Origin: Croceicoccus ponticola
GTDB lineage: Bacteria > Pseudomonadota > Alphaproteobacteria > Sphingomonadales > Sphingomonadaceae
Assembly (NCBI RefSeq): GCF_004004515.1
Contig: NZ_RXOL01000009.1
Location: forward strand, 1 to 64,000
Direction of reading: 5' to 3'
DNA length: 64,000 nucleotides
The first letter of the stretch is position 1, and every line of letters begins with the position of its first letter. The notes under the pieces were generated by a model, which had not been told where the DNA came from, did no database searches, and was given only the letters and a program-made list of their open reading frames with translations. Of this stretch, positions 1 to 7,097 are shown piece after piece. Both the position numbers and the translations under genes were made by a program.

Positions 1-21
1 GTTCCGATATCTCGGGGAAAT

Positions 22-783
22 TCATTTCGGGGCCATCCTGATTGCTCCATCCAGACGGATCGTCTCGCCATTCAGCATCGGATTGGAAACTATCATTTCA
101 ACCATCTGAGCATATTCGTCAGGGTGGCCGAGCCGGCTGGGGAACGGAACCTGCTGGCCCAGCGAATCCTGCGCCTCTTGCGGCAGCGACGCCAGAAGCG
201 GGGTCAGGAACAGGCCCGGCGCGATGGTCATGACGCGAATGCCGTGGCGCGCGAATTCCCGCGCGACGGGCAGCGTCATGCCGACGATCCCGCCTTTCGA
301 CGCGGCATAGGCGGCCTGCCCGATCTGCCCTTCGAATGCCGCCACGCTGGCGGTGTTGACGATGACGCCGCGTTCCTCACCGATGCGCTCGGCATCGATC
401 AGGCGGGCGGCGAACTTCGACAGGACATTGAAGCTGCCGATAAGGTTGATGGTCACGATCTTGCTGAAATCGGCCAGCGGGATCGGGTTGCCGTCGCGAT
501 CGATCACCTTGGCCGGAGGACCGATGCCCGCGCAGTTGACGAGTATGCGGGCCTTGCCGTTCAGCGCCTCCGCCTGCTCCAGCGCGTCTGCGACCTGTGC
601 CTCGTCGGTCACGTCCACCTTGAAGAAGCTGCCGCCGATGGCAGCGGCATGTTCGTTGCCGAGCGTTTCGTTGAGATCGAAGATCGCGACTTTCGCCCCC
701 GCCTTCGCCAGCCGAGCAGCAGTCGCCCCGCCAAGACCCGAAGCCCCGCCGGTCACGATCGCCGGCAATCCGTTAATGTTCAT
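22..783 (-). CDS. SDR dehydrogenase, HSD10-like (3-hydroxyacyl-CoA dehydrogenase type II)
   Basis: Classical short-chain dehydrogenase of about 253 residues. The N-terminus has the NAD-binding glycine motif (VTGGASGLG), then an NCAG motif and a catalytic Ser followed by YAASK. The pattern resembles HSD17B10-type 3-hydroxyacyl-CoA dehydrogenases, which oxidise beta-hydroxyacyl-CoA with NAD+. I start at the ATG at 783 because the protein then begins MNINGLPAIVTGG, as the family does, with AAAGG upstream. The longer reading frame to 840 adds an atypical leader. It lies 40 bp downstream of an acyl-CoA dehydrogenase remnant on the same strand, which fits a beta-oxidation operon whose first gene has died. 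The acyl-CoA substrate is unknown. Confidence 0.8.
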   Translation of the reverse strand: MNINGLPAIVTGGASGLGGATAARLAKAGAKVAIFDLNETLGNEHAAAIGGSFFKVDVTDEAQVADALEQAEALNGKARILVNCAGIGPPAKVIDRDGNPIPLADFSKIVTINLIGSFNVLSKFAARLIDAERIGEERGVIVNTASVAAFEGQIGQAAYAASKGGIVGMTLPVAREFARHGIRVMTIAPGLFLTPLLASLPQEAQDSLGQQVPFPSRLGHPDEYAQMVEMIVSNPMLNGETIRLDGAIRMAPK

Positions 784-823
784 CCTTGGACCTTTCGCAT
801 CTTGGCTATTCATCAATCCGGTT

Positions 824-1390
824 TCACAGAGCGCGGGCAATCACCATGCGCTAAATGTCGGAGGTTCCTTCGTAGATCTGGCAAGCCAGCACATCGCGGT
901 AAATCTTCGCGATGCCGATGGCTTGCGCCGCGATACCGACGAGCCCGACCTCAAGATTCGATAGCGCAAGACCGTAACCTGCTCCCTCTGCTCCCAAACG
1001 CAAGTCATCGGGTACGAACAGGTCTTCGAACCGGATGGCGTAAGTGTCGGACGCGCCTTGCCCCAGCTTGTGCTCGACCTTGTCGACCGAATAGCCCTTG
1101 CTGTCGGTGGGCACGATGAAACTATTCTGGATCGAAATGATGGTCGAAAGCGCGCCGTCGGCTGCCGCGATCTCGATCAGTGCCAGCGCATAGGAAACGA
1201 AATCCGCCTCCGCTCCGCCGAATTGCGACGGAGCCGTCATTCCCATGAGACCAAGTTCGGCCAGTTCTTCGAAAAGACCGCACCGATAACCGCCAGCCCC
1301 TTCGGACGCGGCGGAGTTGGGCCGGATGCGATCCTGTGCAAAGGCGCGCACCGCGTCCTGTATCGCAACCTGCGTCCCATCGAGAATCAT
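824..1390 (-). pseudogene. Acyl-CoA dehydrogenase remnant with internal deletions and a nonsense codon
   Basis: Clear acyl-CoA dehydrogenase segments are present but the protein is about half normal length (family about 380 residues). The N-terminal helical part (up to ALSTIISIQNSF) joins directly to the middle beta-domain end (VPTDSKGYSVDKVEHKLG), so the FAD/substrate-binding TEP region is missing. AAQAIGIA then joins directly to IYRDVLACQIYEGTSDI, so most of the C-terminal four-helix domain is gone. After TSDI an in-frame TAG stands where the family has CAG (Gln). The frame then continues RMVIARAL to a TGA at 824-826. Both deletions keep the frame. The product cannot be functional. Confidence 0.85.
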
Positions 1391-1698
1391 CTGGCACAAA
1401 CCTTTGTATACTGATGAGTAGGTATTGTTCTTATAAGTACGGCGTCAAGCAGAAATCGTCGTGCAATCCTCTGCACCGTCCAACCTATGCCCCGGAGAAG
1501 AGGTCGGTGCGCGAGGCACAGTCCGATCATTTTCACGAAGATTCGGAGGTGCCACCTCACCATAGTTCCGCTGTCTGCGCGTCGCGCCACAGCCGGGCGA
1601 TCGCGTACCGGTTCATGTAAGCCGCTCTGCCATGCAGCTGCAGGCAACCTGCCAACGTGAATGAAAGGCCGGAGATGATTTTTCCGAAGACTTTCCGT

Positions 1699-1713
1699 GG
1701 GGGGGGGGGGGGG
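1699..1713. repeat. Homopolymeric 15-G tract
   Basis: Fifteen consecutive G residues lie about 80 bp upstream of the lipoprotein start at 1795. Long G tracts are slippage-prone, and in other bacteria they drive phase variation of surface antigens. The tract is outside the coding frame, so any effect would be on promoter spacing or transcript leader. It could also be a sequencing length error. Confidence 0.9.
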
Positions 1714-1714
1714 T

Positions 1715-1736
1715 CAAATCATCGGCAAATCATCGC
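1715..1736. repeat. 11-bp imperfect tandem repeat
   Basis: Two adjacent copies of CAAATCATCGG/C match at 10 of 11 positions, directly after the poly-G tract and upstream of the lipoprotein gene. TCATCATGG follows. Possibly a product of slippage or part of a regulatory site; no function can be assigned. Confidence 0.75.
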
Positions 1737-1794
1737 CTGATCATCATGGCCAAAGACGCGGGCCTGGGTTCTGATCGCGCAGGAGGCAGACGCC

Positions 1795-2712
1795 ATGACC
1801 CAAGCGATCCCAAACGCAAGTATCCTGATACTCACGCTCGCCCTCGCAGCTTGTGGTGGCGGTTCTTCGGGCAGTTCGGAACCGCCGGTGCAAGTGCCAA
1901 CCCCGACGCCCACGCCGTCGCCCACAGCCACGCCAACGCCAATAGCGACGGACCCGATCATCTATAACGCGACGACGAGCACCAATTTTGCTTCAGAAGG
2001 CAGGTATTATTCCGATGGCGGCCTGAATTTCCACTACAATGCAAACACCAAGGGCTATTATGCCACCACGCCTGACAATTCGACTTTCGAACCCCTGCAA
2101 CGCGACCCGAACTACACTCCGCTTCCCGGGGCTCCATGGTTGAACTTTTTCCTCCCCGGCAGCCGCACCTACGTCCTGATGCGCGCATCGGGCGAGGCGA
2201 TCGACCCCGATTATCGCTACTTCTATTCCAATCTCGCAGCCTGGGGTTACAACGATTCCATCCTGAGGGGAGCGACTGCCTTCGGCATCCCAGCACCGTT
2301 CGGAAGCGGCCCGACCGGGACGGTGGTGAGATATATCGGCCTGTTCGAGGGCAGGACCGACGAACAATACGACTTCGAAGACGAGCGCCCTTATGGTTCC
2401 GTCAGCTTTGCCATCACCATGACATTCGACCCGGCTACCGGCTCGGCTCGGTTCCAGGGCAGGCCCATCGTTTCGCTTCTCGAAACGCATCTGCTGGAAC
2501 CACTGCTGCTGGACGACATCGAATGGACGGCGGGATATCATGCTTTCTATCGCCCGGTGCCTGGCGAGCCTGACAACAAGAACTATCCACTCAGCGGTCA
2601 ATTTGCCGGTCCCGCCGCCGACGAATTGATCGGGGGGCTGCGCTTTTCATACGTCTCGCCTCTCGACGGTACCACCCAGGAAGCAAGAGGCGCGTTCATC
2701 GCCAAGCGATGA
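1795..2712 (+). CDS. TbpB-like surface lipoprotein, candidate Slam client
   Basis: A 305-residue lipoprotein. A hydrophobic leader ends in a lipobox LAAC (Cys20), followed by a Gly/Ser stretch and a Thr-Pro-rich linker of about 20 residues. The rest is a beta-rich domain. The C-terminal part has the transferrin-binding-protein-like pattern GQFAGPAADELIGG, followed by a terminal GAFIAKR strand. The same signature occurs in the lipoprotein at 33100-34218, which is paired with a Slam gene. The start is supported by AGGAGG upstream of the ATG. It probably sits on the outer leaflet of the outer membrane; its ligand is unknown. It has no Slam gene beside it, and a 15-G tract lies in its upstream region. 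Confidence 0.7.
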   Translation: MTQAIPNASILILTLALAACGGGSSGSSEPPVQVPTPTPTPSPTATPTPIATDPIIYNATTSTNFASEGRYYSDGGLNFHYNANTKGYYATTPDNSTFEPLQRDPNYTPLPGAPWLNFFLPGSRTYVLMRASGEAIDPDYRYFYSNLAAWGYNDSILRGATAFGIPAPFGSGPTGTVVRYIGLFEGRTDEQYDFEDERPYGSVSFAITMTFDPATGSARFQGRPIVSLLETHLLEPLLLDDIEWTAGYHAFYRPVPGEPDNKNYPLSGQFAGPAADELIGGLRFSYVSPLDGTTQEARGAFIAKR

Positions 2713-3058
2713 CGGCACATGCTTATACCCGCAGTCTAGGTTGCAGTGCCTTGCCCACGCGGGAAAAGCGACACCGACCTGCGGACCCGACCCGTGGCCA
2801 TCTTATCGATCGTTTTGGCATGACCGGCCGAAATTGGCAGGTCGAGCGCCAGAGCATCCGAACCATTGCACATAGAAGGAAGGACAGAACCAGCAGAATA
2901 CCGGTTGCTGTCGGTGCCCGGCGCATGCGCCAGCGTCGGAGCAAGTTGCCAACCGAAGGCGACCACCGCATTTGCTGCAATAACCGCCTCGCACCCATGT
3001 CTTGCCCTCCATCATTCATTTAGGCTCGAAAGACTGCTACGCTCGCGGGGCCAAGCGA
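2713..3058. other. Intergenic, no gene recognised
   Basis: About 350 bp between the lipoprotein and the CadC-like regulator. Short overlapping frames on both strands show no family features, consistent ribosome sites or signal peptides. I see no clear terminator or promoter. Confidence 0.4.
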
Positions 3059-4657
3059 ATGATGGAGCGCTTATCTTTGGCCGATGAATCGCCAAGCAGG
3101 ATAGAAGGATCGGCGGATCATCGGCCGGATGTGCATTTGCTCGCCCATCGCGCCGATTTTCGGCTTGGCGAGGCGAAGATCCGTCCATCGGTCCGCATGG
3201 TCGAAGGGCCGGACGGCAAAGTTGCTGTCGAACCGCGCGTCATGCAGGTCCTTTTGGCGCTGGCCGACGCGCAAGGGGCTGTGCTGACACGTGATGACTT
3301 GCTCGAAATATGCTGGCAGGGCCGGATCGTCGGCGACGATGCGGTAAACCGCACCATTTCCGCCGTGCGACGGATCGCGACGGAAACGGCCGCCGGCTTC
3401 GAGGTCGAGACGATCCCACGCATCGGCTATCGTCTGTCCATCGATACCATCGAAACCGGCCAGTCGCCTCGCAAACTCACTCGCCATCACCTTTCGCGCC
3501 GGGCGGTCATAGCCTCGACCGGAGCTCTGGCGTTCGTGGGCGCAAGCGGTGGCTGGCTGTGGACACGGTCGAACCAAGGCCGAGAATATGCGGCCCGCAT
3601 CAAAGAAGCGCGCCGCACCCTGTCTGGCAGCGACGGGCACCGAGCCGCCGTGCCAATGCTCGAAAAGCTGGTCGCCCACGATCCTACCCGTGCCGAAGGC
3701 TGGGGCCTGCTTGCACATGCACGCTACCGCGAAGGGGAACTGGCCCCCAAAGAGTTCACGGCAAGCTCTATCGACCGCAGCGAGGCCGCCGCCCGCAAGG
3801 CGCTGGCCATCGACCCGCAGCAGACTGACGCGCTCTTTGCGCAGGCGTTGCTTCGCTCTGGGCTCGACGACTGGTTCGTTACGGAACGGCGCTTGCACCA
3901 CGTCCTCGAGCTAGCCCCGCGCCATGTCGGTGCGCTGGGGGTGTTAACCATCATGCTGCAGTCGGTAGGGCGCTGCACGGAGTCGCGCGCGATGCTAGAG
4001 AGAGCTGCTGCCATCGAACCCGCCAATCCTTCGCTGCAGTTCAAGCGTGCATTGAAATTCTGGATCTTTGGCGAGATCGATCGGGCTGACCGCACGATTG
4101 ATCGGGCGCGCCAGCTCTGGCCCCGCGACGAATGGGTCTGGAGCGCGCGCCTGATGATCTATGCCTTTACTGGACGACCCAAGGCCGCGCTGGCCATGAT
4201 CGATACCGTCGCGGGTTGGCCCGCCACGCTTCAGGCGACGACCGCGACGGTCTGGCGCAAAGGCCTTCTGGCGCTTGATAGTCGCAATCCGGACGACATC
4301 GCCGGCGCACGCATTGCGGTTCTGGATTCGGCACCGAAAGGCCCTTCCAATGCGGGGAACGGAGTGATGCTGTTGTCCGCACTTGGCCAACTGGATGCAG
4401 CCTTCGCCGTCACGGACAGCCTGCTCCTGCGGCGCGGTAAGTATATTGACGATCCGCGTGTCAGCAACGACGGTCGGCTCATCAACAGCGAAGGTTGGCG
4501 GAGAACGCAATGGCTGTTCATCCCGGCGACCGAAGCGCTGCGAGGCGATCCACGTTTCGTGACCCTGTGCCGCGATCTCGGCCTGATCGATTACTGGCGC
4601 AAAAGCGGTCAGCAGCCTGATGCGTTCATACGCGGCGCCTTGCCCGCGAAGTTCTGA
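3059..4657 (+). CDS. CadC-like membrane regulator with TPR domain
   Basis: About 532 residues. The N-terminus is an OmpR/PhoB-type winged helix: FRLGEAKIRPSVRMV, PRVMQVLLALADAQG, then DDAVNRTISAVRR and the IPRIGYRL wing. After a basic stretch there is one hydrophobic segment (AVIASTGALAFVGASGG), then a long TPR-like helical domain with repeated W/A/Y patterns. This is the ToxR/CadC layout: cytoplasmic DNA-binding domain, one membrane pass, periplasmic sensor. Two ATGs at 3059 and 3062 are possible. An upstream TTG at 3002 adds an atypical leader. It converges on the TBDR gene with only 7 bp between them, so it may control that receptor. Confidence 0.78.
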   Translation: MMERLSLADESPSRIEGSADHRPDVHLLAHRADFRLGEAKIRPSVRMVEGPDGKVAVEPRVMQVLLALADAQGAVLTRDDLLEICWQGRIVGDDAVNRTISAVRRIATETAAGFEVETIPRIGYRLSIDTIETGQSPRKLTRHHLSRRAVIASTGALAFVGASGGWLWTRSNQGREYAARIKEARRTLSGSDGHRAAVPMLEKLVAHDPTRAEGWGLLAHARYREGELAPKEFTASSIDRSEAAARKALAIDPQQTDALFAQALLRSGLDDWFVTERRLHHVLELAPRHVGALGVLTIMLQSVGRCTESRAMLERAAAIEPANPSLQFKRALKFWIFGEIDRADRTIDRARQLWPRDEWVWSARLMIYAFTGRPKAALAMIDTVAGWPATLQATTATVWRKGLLALDSRNPDDIAGARIAVLDSAPKGPSNAGNGVMLLSALGQLDAAFAVTDSLLLRRGKYIDDPRVSNDGRLINSEGWRRTQWLFIPATEALRGDPRFVTLCRDLGLIDYWRKSGQQPDAFIRGALPAKF

Positions 4658-4664
4658 TCCCGCA

Positions 4665-6695
4665 TCAGAATCGCCCCTCGATCCCGATGCCCAGCTCGCG
4701 CGGGTCCTCTGCCGTGGCAAGACGCGAAAATTCGGAATAGCGATGGGTCAGGTTGAACGCATTGAACATATTGCGGGCATATGCGGTCAGGCGCGCCGGA
4801 CCGATATCGAAGGCGACATTCGCATCTACCGTCAGCGCTCCGGGAACGCGCATGGCAGCGGTCTCGGCATCGTCGCTGAAATAGGGGCTATGGCCACGCA
4901 TCTGCAAGTTCAGCAACAGGCTCTCGCTTGGATTCCAGCGAGCCGAAAACGAACTCGTCAGGTGCGGAGAGCGCTGGAACTGCTTGCCAAGGATCGGGTC
5001 GGATGGCGACAGCGTGCGGGTGATCCGCGTATCGAGCAGCCCGAGCGCTGCGTCGAGCGCCAACCGCGCCGTCATCGACCATGCGATCGACACTTCCGCT
5101 CCCCGCGACCAAGCCCGCGGCGCATTATCCGTCTCGGCGATCACCGCCGTCGTGCCATCGGGACCGACGAAGTCGCGCAGCAACCGGCGCTGGGCGTTGC
5201 GGATATCATAGCGAAACACGTTCGCACTGATCTTCACACCGCCGTCAGCCAGTTGCGCCCGTGCAAAGACCTCATAGTCCCACAGCGTTTCCGCTGCGAA
5301 CGCATCGGGAGTGCCAGAGGGAAGCGCGATGGTTGTGCCGCCGGGATTATACGCTTTTTGCGCGAGGGCTCCCAACCGCACTCCGTCATGCACGTCCCAT
5401 GCGACCGAAACCTTGGGAAGAAATGCGGAAAACGTACGATCATAGTCGAGAGTGATCAGGCCTGAGGCAAGCGTCCCGGCGCGGTCCTGCCGGTCTTCCT
5501 GCCAGCGCAGACCCGCCCCCAGTTCCAAACCGTTCGCCAGTGTCTGAGTTACTTCGGCGAAAAGGCCAAGGCTCCGTTGCCTGTCGTCGAAGCGGCCAAG
5601 GCCCGCCCCTGCGGAGGACACGTCAATCGACTGGTGCGTGTCGGTCATCACTCCGCTGATGCCGGCAAGCACGCGCAGACCCCTTGCCGGTCGCCAGCGG
5701 ACCACGATTTCGCCTGATCGATCCGTCGCGTTCGTGTCGGCCTCACCCCAGCCCTTGCGCGCGTGGCGCACAATATGTGCGTCGCCAATGCTTGCGCTGG
5801 CGTCGATCGAAAAGTTCGACCCAGCTTCCGTCGAGATGCGAGCGGTCAGCGCATCGACCCGGACGTCAAAATAACCGTAATTGCCGACTTTGTCCTGCCG
5901 ATCCCGGAATGGCGTCGAGACAGCCACGATCTGAGGCATTTGCGAACGGACATGCTGGAACGACAGCCGCAGTTCCGGTCCCGCCGCACCACCGGGGCGG
6001 GCGATCAGCTTGATCCTCGCCAGATCGGACCGATCGTCGTTATAGTCGATCTGCGGCACTCGGTTTTCGATTTGGCTCGAAGTTCGACTGCGGCGCATAT
6101 CGCCCGAAAATCGCACCGAAAGTGCATCGTCAACGACTGGAACAGATAGCGATCCGGAAAGCTGGCGGGTATGCGCATCGCCCAGAATGAACCGCGCGCG
6201 ACCATCCCAGGCAAATGCAGGATCGCGGGTCTCGACAAAGATTGCGCCCCCTATGGCATTGCGCCCTTGGGTCGTGGTCTGCGGGCTGCGAAAGACTTCG
6301 ACCTGATGCACGTCCCAGATCGAGGTAAGGCCAAAGGCCAATTCATTGTAGCTGATCGCCCGCCCGTCGATCTGCACGGTTAGTCTCGGCCTGTTACCGC
6401 CGAGAAAGGCCGACAAGTCGCGCAAGGCGCCGGTCGCATCCATGCCCCTGACTGTGGGCCCATCGCCACCCGATCCGAACGTGACATTGGGGACCTGCGC
6501 CAACAGATCCTCGATCCGGTCAGGCGCGGGCATGTCCTCGATCTGGTCATGGCCGATCACGGTGACGCTCGTATCGGTTTCGAATAGGGACAGTCCAGAC
6601 CGCTCTCCCGTAACGATGATTACTTCTTTGTCGCGAACCCCAGTTGCAGAACCTTCCATCGCTGCGGCCGTAAGAAGAAGAAATGCAACTGACAT
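4665..6695 (-). CDS. TonB-dependent outer-membrane receptor
   Basis: About 676 residues. After a short signal-like N-terminus (MSVAFLLLTAAAM) there is a TonB box EVIIVTGER and a plug domain with DRIEDLLAQVPNVTF, PTVRGMDATGALRD and the typical VEVFRSPQTTTQGRNAIGG. A long beta-barrel ends in a terminal Phe (GIGIEGRF). I start at 6695 because GGGGAG lies just upstream and the signal peptide begins there. Substrate unknown: the plug and barrel are of the type common in sphingomonads for carbohydrate or aromatic uptake rather than siderophores. Convergent with the CadC-like regulator gene. Confidence 0.85.
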   Translation of the reverse strand: MSVAFLLLTAAAMEGSATGVRDKEVIIVTGERSGLSLFETDTSVTVIGHDQIEDMPAPDRIEDLLAQVPNVTFGSGGDGPTVRGMDATGALRDLSAFLGGNRPRLTVQIDGRAISYNELAFGLTSIWDVHQVEVFRSPQTTTQGRNAIGGAIFVETRDPAFAWDGRARFILGDAHTRQLSGSLSVPVVDDALSVRFSGDMRRSRTSSQIENRVPQIDYNDDRSDLARIKLIARPGGAAGPELRLSFQHVRSQMPQIVAVSTPFRDRQDKVGNYGYFDVRVDALTARISTEAGSNFSIDASASIGDAHIVRHARKGWGEADTNATDRSGEIVVRWRPARGLRVLAGISGVMTDTHQSIDVSSAGAGLGRFDDRQRSLGLFAEVTQTLANGLELGAGLRWQEDRQDRAGTLASGLITLDYDRTFSAFLPKVSVAWDVHDGVRLGALAQKAYNPGGTTIALPSGTPDAFAAETLWDYEVFARAQLADGGVKISANVFRYDIRNAQRRLLRDFVGPDGTTAVIAETDNAPRAWSRGAEVSIAWSMTARLALDAALGLLDTRITRTLSPSDPILGKQFQRSPHLTSSFSARWNPSESLLLNLQMRGHSPYFSDDAETAAMRVPGALTVDANVAFDIGPARLTAYARNMFNAFNLTHRYSEFSRLATAEDPRELGIGIEGRF

Positions 6696-7097
6696 CAACT
6701 CTCCCCACAGGAGCGATTCAGGCGAAATCACGCTCGGGCAGAATGACGCAATTATCGTTACCGGTCTAACGCTAAAACAAAGCCAGAAAACGCTGCTGGA
6801 TGACGAGACTATTTCTGGCTGCGGTCGTTCGTTGCGCGGTTAATTTCGTTTTCAGAAGCCAACCCGAGGAAAGCATCATCCAAAGATATCGAGCATGGGT
6901 TCGCCCCGAATAATGACTTCGCAGTCCACATCGGCGAACTTAGCGACGAGGTTGATCATGCCATGCAGGGTCAGGTCCTCGCGCGGGGCCTGATGATATT
7001 TGGTTATGCGTTTAGGTCGCGTAACGAGCCGGGAGGCTTGCGAAGACGCGGCATGGCCCTGACGACCGATGCGTCCACGCAAGCCTCGCCCGCTGCC
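6696..7097. other. Intergenic between two TBDR genes
   Basis: About 400 bp upstream of the receptor gene starting at 6695 and downstream of the receptor gene ending at 7098. The first part should carry the promoter of the 4665-6695 gene. A short minus-strand frame near 6876-7000 ends in a hydrophobic/acidic stretch (MINLVAKFADVDCEVI) faintly like the tail of an HTH antitoxin. It has no start signal or HTH, so I do not call a gene. Confidence 0.4.

Larger units (their letters stand above)
1391..1794. other. Intergenic region with repeat tracts
   Basis: About 400 bp between the acyl-CoA dehydrogenase remnant and the lipoprotein gene. No convincing gene was found; short frames here lack family features and good start sites. 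It holds the poly-G tract and an 11-bp tandem repeat listed separately. TTTGTATAC at 1403-1411 matches part of the palindrome upstream of the GntR gene at 29585. Confidence 0.5.

Noticed and set aside
6876-7082. Possible small HTH/antitoxin gene on the minus strand
   Set aside because: Only a vague C-terminal resemblance, no HTH, no ribosome site and no toxin partner.
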